From Clostridia bacterium (GTDB taxonomy: Bacteria > Bacillota > Clostridia > Oscillospirales > CAG-272): 5,611 nucleotides of DNA. Below, piece by piece: positions 1 to 5,611 of this stretch (position 1 is the stretch's first letter; each line of letters opens with the position of its first letter). Both the position numbers and the translations under genes were made by a program. A model generated the notes under the pieces. The model made no database searches, had not been told where the DNA came from, and saw nothing but the letters and a program-made list of their open reading frames with translations. The stretch spans positions 1 to 5,611 of the forward strand of contig CAAEBS010000131.1 in assembly GCA_900754175.1 (NCBI GenBank). The letters are read 5' to 3'.

Positions 1-66
1 CAAACACTTACCCACCGAAAAAGTGTCATGCACAACACCCCGGAATCCCACTTTTCCGGCTCTCCG

Positions 67-133
67 TGTCATCCTGAGCGGAGGGCGAAGCCCGAAGTCG
101 AACCCGGAGGGCGACCGCAGGTCGGGATCTCCA
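67..133. repeat. Probable dispersed intergenic repeat (TGTCATCCTGAGCG type)
   Basis: The block opens with TGTCATCCTGAGCGGAGGG, continues through AAGCCCGAAGTCGAA and ends in GGGATCTCC. From memory, short blocks of the form 'TGTCATCCTGAGCG...AAGTCGAA...GATCT' recur between genes in many Clostridia and other bacteria. Inside it the 9-mer GGAGGGCGA occurs twice, at 80-88 and 106-114, each followed by a small self-complementary segment. Only one copy is present in the window, so its repeat status rests on recognition and not on a second copy seen here. Confidence 0.45.
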
Positions 134-211
134 ATCGTCGAGCGCACAAACCCTTGCACTGCACCCCCGCAACGGTAAAACCCCGGGTCAGCATTATTAT
201 CCTAACCCTTG

Positions 212-228
212 TTTCAAGTCTTTTGAAA
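212..228. repeat. Short palindrome TTTCAA/TTGAAA
   Basis: TTTCAA at 212-217 pairs with TTGAAA at 223-228 across a 5-nt loop. It lies just left of the larger 235-268 hairpin. The two together resemble the paired palindromes of mobile intergenic repeat elements. Confidence 0.4.
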
Positions 229-234
229 GGGGTC

Positions 235-268
235 CGGGGAAAACTTTTCTCCAGAAAAGTTTTCCCCG
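235..268 (-). terminator. 16-bp perfect hairpin downstream of rubrerythrin
   Basis: The left arm C-GGGG-AAAA-CTTTTCT (235-250) is exactly complementary to the right arm (253-268), giving up to 16 bp; with a sterically realistic loop it is a 15-bp stem closing TCCA at 250-253. On the minus strand it begins 12 bases after the rubrerythrin stop codon, the right place for a transcription terminator. No U-run follows the stem on either strand, so it is not a textbook intrinsic terminator. It may instead be an mRNA-stabilising 3' hairpin or a repeat-element palindrome. The inverted repeat is certain; the terminator role is inferred. Confidence 0.5.
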
Positions 269-280
269 CTACTCTCCCCC

Positions 281-841
281 TCATTGCTCCTTCTTGAAAT
301 ACCCTTTCGGATACTGGCAGGTGGGGCAGAATGCCGGCGGTTCCTCACCGACCACCACGTAGCCGCAGTTAAGGCAAATCCAGCGGGTCTGGCGATCCTG
401 CGCATGGAACACCGAGCCATCCTGTATCTCCTTCTGATGCTTGAGGTAGCGCTGTTCGTGCGCTTTTTCGATAGAGCCTACCCGCTCGAAAAGCGACGCC
501 AGCGAGGCAAAGCCTTCTTCTCTTGCCTCTTTGGCAAACTGGCTGTACATACTTTCCCATTCAAAATGCTCTCCGCCCGCCGCTGTGCCGAGATTGTTTT
601 CGGTAGACGACCAGCCGCCGAGGTACCGGAACCAGATTTCGGCGTGCTCTTTTTCATTTTCCGCCGTTTCGGCAAAGACCCTGGCGATCTCTACGTAGCC
701 GTCCTGCTTTGCCTTGCTCTCAAACCATTTGTACCGCAGATAAGCCTGCGCTTCCCCTGACAGGGCAGTGTGGAGGTTGATCTCGGTCTTGGTTCCTTTC
801 AGATTTTCGGCGCATACGCCGTACAGTTCAAACGTTTCCAT
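281..841 (-). CDS. rbr: Rubrerythrin (diiron peroxidase)
   Basis: A 186-residue cytoplasmic non-heme iron protein that reduces hydrogen peroxide to water, protecting anaerobes from oxidative stress; electrons enter through its rubredoxin-like centre. The N-terminal ferritin-like four-helix domain (about 14-140) shows the full diiron ligand set: E30, E63-x2-H66, E91-x2-E94 and E125-x2-H128. The C-terminal rubredoxin-like domain (about 153-186) has C156-x2-C159 and C172-x2-C175 for the Fe(Cys)4 site. Length is normal for the family, with about ten extra residues before the usual LKGTKTE opening. That start is supported by AGGAGG (847-852, minus strand) five bases upstream of the ATG. It is transcribed in the same direction as the DUF4349 gene but 186 bp away, so probably separately. 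No clear PerR box was seen. No key residue is missing. Confidence 0.96.
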   Translation of the reverse strand: METFELYGVCAENLKGTKTEINLHTALSGEAQAYLRYKWFESKAKQDGYVEIARVFAETAENEKEHAEIWFRYLGGWSSTENNLGTAAGGEHFEWESMYSQFAKEAREEGFASLASLFERVGSIEKAHEQRYLKHQKEIQDGSVFHAQDRQTRWICLNCGYVVVGEEPPAFCPTCQYPKGYFKKEQ

Positions 842-846
842 GGCAT

Positions 847-852
847 CCTCCT
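847..852 (-). promoter_or_regulatory. Ribosome binding site of rubrerythrin
   Basis: AGGAGG read on the minus strand, five bases from the ATG at 841-839. It fixes the start of rubrerythrin at this ATG and not at a later codon nearer the conserved domain. Confidence 0.85.
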
Positions 853-932
853 GTTTTTTCCTTATGATAACAGAAATATTTTTCTCCCGTTTGCCGCTTT
901 TTATTCCCTGGGCAAAGATTTTCCGGTTTTTC

Positions 933-961
933 TTGACAAATACGGCTTCGGGAAGTATAAT
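933..961 (+). promoter_or_regulatory. Consensus sigma-A (sigma-70) promoter, rightward
   Basis: TTGACA at 933-938, a 17-bp spacer and TATAAT at 956-961: both hexamers match the housekeeping consensus exactly at the ideal spacing. Transcription would start near 968 and run rightward into the 3' end of the minus-strand DUF4349 gene. There is no plus-strand gene close downstream; the next is at 2090. The motif is seen directly. Its activity and the identity of its transcript (antisense RNA, small RNA or relic) are unknown. Confidence 0.75.
954..959 (-). promoter_or_regulatory. Possible leftward -10 element (TATACT) for rubrerythrin
   Basis: Read on the minus strand, 959-954 is TATACT, five of six matches to the -10 consensus, overlapping the rightward TATAAT. 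It would start transcription near 947, about 105 bases upstream of the rubrerythrin ATG. The -35 position (around 977-982) reads GAAATT and is poor. No better leftward promoter was found in the gap, so this is the best available candidate only. Confidence 0.3.
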
Positions 962-1009
962 AAAAGCATCAGAAACAATTTCGCTGTTGGCGATCGTCGG
1001 GTACGGCGT

Positions 1010-1057
1010 CAGAACCTCCCGGAGCCTTTAAAGCTTCGGCTCTCCGGTCGTGTTCTG
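1010..1057. other. Interrupted hairpin over the DUF4349 stop codon
   Basis: CAGAAC (1010-1015) pairs with GTTCTG (1052-1057). Inside it, CCGGAG (1019-1024) pairs with CTCCGG (1042-1047), and CC (1025-1026) with GG (1038-1039). The structure spans the TAA stop of the minus-strand DUF4349 gene (1030-1028) and lies about 40 bases after the predicted rightward start site. On the minus strand it could act as a 3' end structure, though no U-run follows. On the plus strand a T-rich stretch (1069-1078) comes about 12 bases later. The base pairing is visible; the function is inferred. Confidence 0.4.
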
Positions 1058-1954
1058 GTTCTGTGCCGTTTTCTTTTTGCGGCGGTTGCGATTGACTATC
1101 GTCACGATGCAGACGGCAACGGCGGCAAGGACGATCAGCACCGGCATAGCATAGATCAGCCAGATGGCGGCGTCCTTACAGAAGCCGGTAAAGCCGCTCC
1201 ACATATCGGAAAAGGCGTTCTTTACCCGCTCACCAAAGCCGGGAGCGGCGGCGGGCGTCAGGTCCGACACCTCGGACAGCGACAGGTTGACGGTGGAATA
1301 AGACACCTTGCTGTCGTATATCCGGATCTGGGACTGGTAGGACTCGATCTCCTGGATCACCTGGTACAGCCGTTTTTCAATCTGGAGCATCTGATCCACG
1401 TTTTTGGAGGATTCAAGCATGGTCTCCAGAGCGTCCCGCTCGGTTTTCAGAACCTCCAGCCGGGAAGCGGCGTCGTAATACTGTACCGTAATATCGGTGT
1501 CGGTGGTGCTCAGCGAGGTGACGTTGAAGGCTTCTTCGGCAAGCGAGAGAAAGTCATCCAGCTTTTCGGCAGGGATCCGAAGGGTATAGGTGGCGCTCCG
1601 GTAGCCGTAATTGCCACGGTTGCTTACGCTTTTGCCGGATACTTCGGAGGTCTCGATGTAGCCGCCACATTCCGATACCGCCTGGCGGACGTATTTCACG
1701 CTTTCGTCGTAGTCGGTGGTCTGCGCCGTGAGGTTGGCGGTCTTTACGATCTTCGGCTCCAGATCCGGGGTCCGGTCGCTCAGCGAGGATTCTATCCCGG
1801 AACCGGTTTCGGGGTAAAAGACGTCGGCGGTATCGTTGCCGGCGGATTTCTTGCAGGAGCAAAGCCCGGCGGTCAGAAGAATGGTCGCCAGCAGGATAAG
1901 TCCTGCCTGCCACAGTTTTTTTGCGGAATTTTTCTGTTTCGTATTTTGTTTCAT
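1028..1954 (-). CDS. DUF4349 membrane lipoprotein
   Basis: A 308-residue cell-envelope protein of unknown function. Residues 1-33 form a signal peptide (KK, hydrophobic run LILLATILLTAGL) ending in LCSC, a slightly atypical lipobox with Cys34 as the likely lipidated residue. A short linker leads to the DUF4349 domain (about 68-227), recognised by its KIVKTANLTAQ opening, the GGYIETSEVSG segment, TYTLRIPAEKLDDF, TTDTDITVQYYDAASRL, and the closing SKVSYSTVNLSLSE. Residues about 161-213 are heptad-like and probably coiled-coil. A transmembrane helix (about 263-287) is followed by a basic tail (NRNRRKKK), so the C-terminus should be cytoplasmic. GAGAGG (1968-1963, minus strand) lies eight bases before the ATG. 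The gene is divergent from the ABC operon, which suggests shared control or function. Family assignment is by remembered pattern and is fairly secure; the role is not known. Confidence 0.88.
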   Translation of the reverse strand: MKQNTKQKNSAKKLWQAGLILLATILLTAGLCSCKKSAGNDTADVFYPETGSGIESSLSDRTPDLEPKIVKTANLTAQTTDYDESVKYVRQAVSECGGYIETSEVSGKSVSNRGNYGYRSATYTLRIPAEKLDDFLSLAEEAFNVTSLSTTDTDITVQYYDAASRLEVLKTERDALETMLESSKNVDQMLQIEKRLYQVIQEIESYQSQIRIYDSKVSYSTVNLSLSEVSDLTPAAAPGFGERVKNAFSDMWSGFTGFCKDAAIWLIYAMPVLIVLAAVAVCIVTIVNRNRRKKKTAQNQNTTGEPKL

Positions 1955-2089
1955 GTGAATGTCCTCTCTTTCTTTTCGGTGGCTTCACCTGTATAGTCGC
2001 CGGAATTTGCGGGAGGTTACAGAATTTCCGGATTTTTCGGAAAATTTTTATTTCCGCCGCTTTTGCGGACAGGATTCAGGGAGGTTTTT
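1955..2089. promoter_or_regulatory. Divergent intergenic region with CCGGAA/TTCCGG inverted repeats
   Basis: This 135-bp spacer must hold the promoters of both the DUF4349 gene and the ABC operon. An imperfect inverted repeat joins 2000-2008 (CCGGAATTT) to 2023-2031 (AATTTCCGG), eight of nine positions matching. The right arm can instead pair with CGGAAA at 2038-2043 (stem 2025-2030, 7-nt loop), a hairpin followed by a run of Ts at 2045-2049. A small CCGC-TTTT-GCGG hairpin lies at about 2057-2068. Weak -10 candidates exist: TATAGT (1992-1997, plus) and TATACA on the minus strand opposite, but neither has a good -35. The repeats could be an operator or an attenuator-like structure. Confidence 0.4.
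2078..2084 (+). promoter_or_regulatory. Ribosome binding site of the ABC ATPase gene
   Basis: AGGGAGG, five bases before the ATG at 2090. It favours that ATG over an in-frame TTG nine codons upstream at 2063, which has no comparable site and would add residues outside the conserved fold. Confidence 0.85.
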
Positions 2090-2791
2090 ATGGCGTTTGT
2101 TGAATTTTCAAAGGTGTGCAAGCATTACTCCATGGGGGAATATACCATCCGGGCGCTGGAGGACGTAAGCTTTACCATTGAACAGGGGGAGTTCTGCGTG
2201 ATCGTCGGTTCCTCGGGAGCGGGCAAGAGCACCATTCTCAATCTTCTGGGGGGCATGGATTCCTGCACTTCCGGTCAGATCTTTCTGGAGGGCAGGGAGA
2301 TATCGGCGTTTGACCGCAAACAGCTGATCGAATACCGGCGCTTTGACGTGGGATTTGTCTTTCAGTTCTACAATCTGGTGCAGAACCTGACGGCGCTGGA
2401 AAATGTGGAGCTTGCGGCGCAGATCTGCCGGGACCCGCTGGATGCGGCGGAGGTTCTGGGGCAGGTGGGGCTTTCCGACCGGTTGTCCAATTTCCCCTCT
2501 CAGCTTTCGGGCGGAGAACAGCAACGGGTGGCGATCGCCCGGGCGCTTGCGAAAAACCCCAAGCTTCTTTTGTGCGACGAGCCGACCGGTGCGCTTGACT
2601 ACGTGACCGGAAAAGCCATTCTTTCTCTTTTGCAGAATACCTGCCGGCAGACCGGAAAAACGGTAATCATCATTACCCACAACGGAGCGCTGACGGCAAT
2701 GGCGGACCGGGTGATACGGGTCAAGAGCGGAAAAATCCTTTCCTGTGAGCGGAATGAGTCGCCCCTGCCGGTGGCACAGATCGAGTGGTAA
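2090..2791 (+). CDS. ABC transporter ATP-binding protein (MacB/LolD class)
   Basis: A 233-residue cytoplasmic ATPase that should dimerise and power the permease encoded just downstream. All nucleotide-binding motifs are intact: Walker A GSSGAGKST (40-48), Q-loop Q92, signature LSGGEQQR (139-146), Walker B KLLLCDEP (158-165) with catalytic E164, D-loop GALD (167-170) and H-loop H197. The segment after Walker A (ILNLLGGMD) and the FVFQFYNLVQNLTALENV stretch are typical of the LolD/MacB/FtsE-like group that pairs with FtsX-fold permeases, not of classical importers. Length is normal for a stand-alone subunit. The permease ATG follows five bases after the stop, so translation is probably coupled. 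Substrate cannot be read from this subunit. Relatives serve in antimicrobial peptide resistance, lipoprotein handling or cell-wall hydrolase control. Confidence 0.95.
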   Translation: MAFVEFSKVCKHYSMGEYTIRALEDVSFTIEQGEFCVIVGSSGAGKSTILNLLGGMDSCTSGQIFLEGREISAFDRKQLIEYRRFDVGFVFQFYNLVQNLTALENVELAAQICRDPLDAAEVLGQVGLSDRLSNFPSQLSGGEQQRVAIARALAKNPKLLLCDEPTGALDYVTGKAILSLLQNTCRQTGKTVIIITHNGALTAMADRVIRVKSGKILSCERNESPLPVAQIEW

Positions 2792-2796
2792 CGCCT

Positions 2797-5544
2797 ATGA
2801 AAAAACAGAAACAGAAGAACCGGAAGAACCGTGCGGGAAAGTCCGCCTATGCGACCATGTTTTTCCGGGGGATGTGGGATGTGAAGAGCCGCCTGCTGGC
2901 GATCTTCGGGATTGCGGCGCTGGGCGTGGGCTTTCTGTTCGGACTGATCTCCACGGCGCCCGATATGTACGAAACGGCGGATGCTTATTATGACGATACC
3001 AATATGATGGATATCCGCCTGCTTTCCACCCTCGGCTTTACCGACCGTGACGTGGAAGCGGTGGCGGCGGTGGACGGCGTAACGCAGGTGCAGGCGGGCT
3101 ATACCGCCAACGCCCTGCTGGCGCACGGAGACGATACATACGTCACGCTGGTCCACAGTATTCCGGCGGATTCGCCGATGATCAATTCGGTTACGCTGAC
3201 CTCCGGCAGAATGCCGGAGGCGCCCGGGGAATGTCTGGCGGAATCCGGCGGCTCCATTCTGCCGGCGTCGCTTTCGCTCGGGGACCGGCTTTCCTTTGCG
3301 GAGGAAAACGATTCCGATCTGTCGGTGGATGGCTTTACCGTGGTGGGAACGGTGGAAAGCTCCCGGTATTTTTCAATCGAGCAGGAGCAAAGCCCCAAGG
3401 GAAACGGAAAAGTTTCGCTGATCCTCTATACGCCGCAGGAGAGCTTTTCGGCGGCGGCATATCACGTGCTTTACGTGCGCTCGGCGGAAGCGGCGGCAAT
3501 GAACTGCTTTGACGAGGAGTACCGGACCTTCTGCGACGATCTGGAGGAAAGGATTCTGAACGCCACCGGGGAGCGCCGTGCCGAACGCTTTGACGAGGTT
3601 CGCCAGTTGCTGGAGACCGGAATTGCCGACGGCAGGCAGAGACTTGCCGATGCGCAGGAAAATCTTGCAACGATGCGGGAACAGCGGCAAAGCCTGGAAG
3701 AAACGATTGCGGCGCTGAAAAATGCCGAAACAACGCCGGAGAATATCGCCCGGCTGGAGGCGGCGCAAAGCAACCTGCGCCAGCTCGTTCTGACGATAAG
3801 TACAGTGGACCGTGCCGTGGAGGAGGGAAAACAGACCCTGCAAACGGCGGAAAATACGCTTGCGGAGCTGGAGGAACCGACGTGGTACTCCTACGACCGT
3901 GACAGCAACCTCGGATACAAGAGCTTCCGTGAAAACGCCCGGAAAATTGCCGATATCTCCCGGATCTTTCCGATCTTCTTCTTCCTGGTGGCACTTCTGG
4001 TCTCGCTGACCACCATGACCCGCATGGTGGAGGAGGAGCGCCTGATGATCGGCACGATGAAGGCGCTGGGATACGGCAACCGGGCGATCACCCGGAAATA
4101 TCTGCTGTATGCCGCCATGTCCGGCACCCTCGGCATTGCCGTGGGACTTGCCATGGGAAATTTTGCTTTCCCGGGCGTTATCATCAACGCCTATACCATG
4201 GTGTACGCTCTGCCGCCGCTGAAGTTCCGCTTCCACGTGTGGTATGCGGTGATCTCCTCGGTGCTGATGCTGGCGGGGATCCTGTTCGCCACCTATGCGG
4301 CGTGCCGGAGCAGTCTGCGGGAGGTGCCGGCGTCGCTGATGCGCCCCAAGGCGCCGAAGAGCGGAAAGCGGATCTTTCTGGAGAAGATCAGACCGCTCTG
4401 GCGGAGAATGAAATTTTCCCACAAGGTCACCGCACGCAACCTGCTTTTATATAAGAAGAGATTTTTCATGACGGTCATCGGCGTTGCCGGATGCACGGCG
4501 TTGCTTCTGACCGGCTTCGGGATCCGGGACTGCGTGGGCAACGTGGTGGATAAGCAGTACGGAGGCATTTTCCGGTACAACCTGATGGCGGTGCGCTATC
4601 AGGAGGACACGGGGAGCGAATGGGAAGAACTTTTGCGGGAAAACGGCATTGAGGAATGGACCTGCGCCGAGTACCTGTCGCAAAAGGCGTGGGACAGCGG
4701 TGAGAGCAAATCGGTCTCCGCAACGGCGGTTATCCCGCAGGACGACAGCCGGCTTTCCGACTTTATCCGCCTGCGGGACGCAAAGACCGGGGAGGAATAT
4801 GAGTTTACCTCTCAGAGCGTGTTCATCACCCGAAAAATGTCGGAGCTTCTGCATATCGGCGTGGGAGACACGCTGACCCTGACGGGAAGCGGCGAGGAGA
4901 GGGTCTCCCTGACGGTGAGCGCCGTGGTGGAAAACTATATCAGCACATACGTCTATATCGGGCGTGACGCTTTCCGGGAGGCATTCGGCAGAGAGCCGGT
5001 CTGCCGGGTTACGCTTGCCCGCTCGGATGCGACGGCGCAGGAGCGGGATGCCGTTGCGGAGCATCTGCTGGCGGACGATAACACCATGTCGGCAAGCTTT
5101 AACGAAAACGTGCGGGAGAGCTTTGACCGGATGATCGGAAAGGTCAATTACGTGGTGTACGTGCTGATCGTCAGCGCCGGAGCACTTGCTTTTATCGTCC
5201 TGTATAATCTCATCAATATCAATATTGCGGAGCGGCAGAGGGAGATTGCCACCATTAAGGTGCTTGGCTTTTACGATCGGGAGGTCAATGCGTATGTGTT
5301 CCGGGAGATCTTTGCGCTGACCGGGATCGGAGCGGTGTTCGGCTTGCTTGTCGGCGTCCTGCTTCACTATTTCGTGATCCGCACGGTGGAGATGGATACT
5401 CTGATGTTTGAGCATACGATAAAGCCGCTGAGCTTTCTGCTGGCGCTTGCCCTGACCTTCCTGTTCAGCGTCCTGGTCTCACTTGTGATGCACCGGAAGC
5501 TCAAAAAGATCGACATGGTGGAAAGCCTGAAATCTGCGGAATAA
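2797..5544 (+). CDS. Two-domain FtsX-like ABC transporter permease with coiled-coil insert
   Basis: A 915-residue membrane subunit. Predicted order: basic cytoplasmic start; TM1 (about 31-53); a first extracellular region ending in a long coiled-coil (about 249-360, rich in Glu, Gln, Leu and Arg); the conserved WYSYDRDSNLGY segment (from about 363); FtsX domain 1 with TM2-TM4 (about 389-410, 436-462, 481-503), including TTMTRMVEEERLMIGTMKALGYG; TM5 (556-577); a second extracellular domain (578-782); and FtsX domain 2 with TM6-TM8 (about 785-808, 840-862, 877-900), including AERQREIATIKVLGF. This is a duplicated MacB-fold permease. I chose ATG 2797, with weak GAGTGG about eight bases upstream, over GTG 2785, which overlaps the ATPase stop. 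It forms an operon with the ATPase. It appears intact, with a rather short coiled-coil compared with similar permeases I recall. Substrate unknown. Confidence 0.93.
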   Translation: MKKQKQKNRKNRAGKSAYATMFFRGMWDVKSRLLAIFGIAALGVGFLFGLISTAPDMYETADAYYDDTNMMDIRLLSTLGFTDRDVEAVAAVDGVTQVQAGYTANALLAHGDDTYVTLVHSIPADSPMINSVTLTSGRMPEAPGECLAESGGSILPASLSLGDRLSFAEENDSDLSVDGFTVVGTVESSRYFSIEQEQSPKGNGKVSLILYTPQESFSAAAYHVLYVRSAEAAAMNCFDEEYRTFCDDLEERILNATGERRAERFDEVRQLLETGIADGRQRLADAQENLATMREQRQSLEETIAALKNAETTPENIARLEAAQSNLRQLVLTISTVDRAVEEGKQTLQTAENTLAELEEPTWYSYDRDSNLGYKSFRENARKIADISRIFPIFFFLVALLVSLTTMTRMVEEERLMIGTMKALGYGNRAITRKYLLYAAMSGTLGIAVGLAMGNFAFPGVIINAYTMVYALPPLKFRFHVWYAVISSVLMLAGILFATYAACRSSLREVPASLMRPKAPKSGKRIFLEKIRPLWRRMKFSHKVTARNLLLYKKRFFMTVIGVAGCTALLLTGFGIRDCVGNVVDKQYGGIFRYNLMAVRYQEDTGSEWEELLRENGIEEWTCAEYLSQKAWDSGESKSVSATAVIPQDDSRLSDFIRLRDAKTGEEYEFTSQSVFITRKMSELLHIGVGDTLTLTGSGEERVSLTVSAVVENYISTYVYIGRDAFREAFGREPVCRVTLARSDATAQERDAVAEHLLADDNTMSASFNENVRESFDRMIGKVNYVVYVLIVSAGALAFIVLYNLININIAERQREIATIKVLGFYDREVNAYVFREIFALTGIGAVFGLLVGVLLHYFVIRTVEMDTLMFEHTIKPLSFLLALALTFLFSVLVSLVMHRKLKKIDMVESLKSAE

Positions 5545-5550
5545 TCCTGA

Positions 5551-5572
5551 ACCGGCGTTTCTTTTTGCCGGT
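5551..5572 (+). terminator. GC-rich hairpin after the permease, possible terminator
   Basis: ACCGGC (5551-5556) pairs with GCCGGT (5567-5572) across a 10-base T-rich loop, starting six bases after the permease stop. Position suits the end of the operon. However, the Ts lie in the loop and no T-run follows the stem (GGAGCTATTATAAAC), so it is at best a weak or non-canonical terminator. Confidence 0.35.
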
Positions 5573-5611
5573 GGAGCTATTATAAACCTGAACGGGGCTG
5601 CCGCATTTGCG

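Larger units (their letters stand above)
1..280. other. Gene-free intergenic stretch with small palindromes
   Basis: I see no believable gene here. The open frames that cross it have low-complexity, arginine/proline-rich translations, lack a ribosome binding site and run through repeats. What it holds: AAAAGTG at 19-25 opposed by CACTTTT at 49-55; CCGGAA at 40-45 opposed by TTCCGG at 54-59; a repeat-like block at about 67-133; and two hairpins at 212-228 and 235-268. The overall character is that of dispersed intergenic repeats downstream of the minus-strand rubrerythrin gene. Confidence 0.7.

Noticed and set aside
28..297. An 89-codon plus-strand open frame over the left intergenic region.
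   Set aside because: It runs through repeat-like sequence and the 235-268 hairpin, and the translation is low complexity with no ribosome binding site.
861..870. CTTATGATAA as a PerR/Fur-like operator before rubrerythrin.
   Set aside because: It is too short and lacks the second half of a 15-bp PerR box. As a leftward -10 (TATCAT) it would put the start on top of the ribosome binding site and has no -35.
770..1996. A 408-codon plus-strand open frame running antisense to rubrerythrin's start and the whole DUF4349 gene, containing the 933-961 promoter.
   Set aside because: Its translation is Gly/His/Val-rich with no recognisable domain and no ribosome binding site. It is explained by the GC-rich third positions of the well-supported DUF4349 gene opposite.
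2063..2089. Upstream TTG start adding nine residues to the ABC ATPase.
   Set aside because: The AGGGAGG site at 2078-2084 lies within this extension and is spaced ideally for ATG 2090.
2785..2796. GTG start for the permease overlapping the ATPase stop.
   Set aside because: It is possible, but ATG 2797 is the more usual codon and opens directly on the basic MKKQKQKNRKN segment; the GTG adds only four residues.
3373..5415. Two long minus-strand open frames (3373-4422 and 4447-5415) opposite the permease.
   Set aside because: Both are Arg/His/Gln-rich shadows of the permease reading frame, without ribosome binding sites or domains.
5579..5587. TATTATAAA near the right edge as a -10 for a downstream gene.
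   Set aside because: No suitable -35 at 16-18 bp upstream, and the window ends before any gene could be seen.

Overview
The window looks like chromosomal DNA of a strict or near-strict anaerobe of the class Clostridia, most probably a GC-rich gut lineage of the Oscillospiraceae/Ruminococcaceae type. This is inferred from the gene content: a rubrerythrin of the anaerobe type, a DUF4349 lipoprotein, and a long FtsX-like permease with a coiled-coil insert. GC-rich third codon positions, purine-rich Shine-Dalgarno sites and palindrome-rich intergenic repeats also fit. No marker gene fixes the species.

Layout. Positions 1-280 hold no convincing gene. They carry a cluster of short inverted repeats and a repeat-like block (about 67-133), ending in a 16-bp perfect hairpin (235-268) just past the rubrerythrin stop. 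Two genes lie on the minus strand: rubrerythrin (281-841) and, upstream of it in that direction, a DUF4349 membrane lipoprotein (1028-1954). The gap between them (842-1027) contains a consensus sigma-A promoter that points rightward, against both genes. Across a 135-bp divergent spacer (1955-2089) rich in CCGGAA/TTCCGG half-sites, two plus-strand genes form a tight operon: an ABC ATPase of the MacB/LolD class (2090-2791) and a 915-residue two-domain FtsX-like permease (2797-5544). A small GC hairpin follows the permease.

How the genes may work together. The ATPase and permease almost certainly form one ABC complex of the MacB/FtsX (type VII, mechanotransmission) kind, with a coiled-coil projecting outside the membrane. 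The divergent DUF4349 protein is also predicted to be anchored in the membrane with an extracellular coiled-coil. It could be a partner or be co-regulated, but that is inferred only from position and topology. Rubrerythrin detoxifies peroxide in the cytoplasm and has no evident functional link to the transporter.

No RNA gene, CRISPR array, transposase or phage gene was seen. The most unusual signal is the perfect rightward promoter in the 842-1027 gap, with a structured hairpin just downstream at the DUF4349 stop codon. It could produce an antisense or small RNA.
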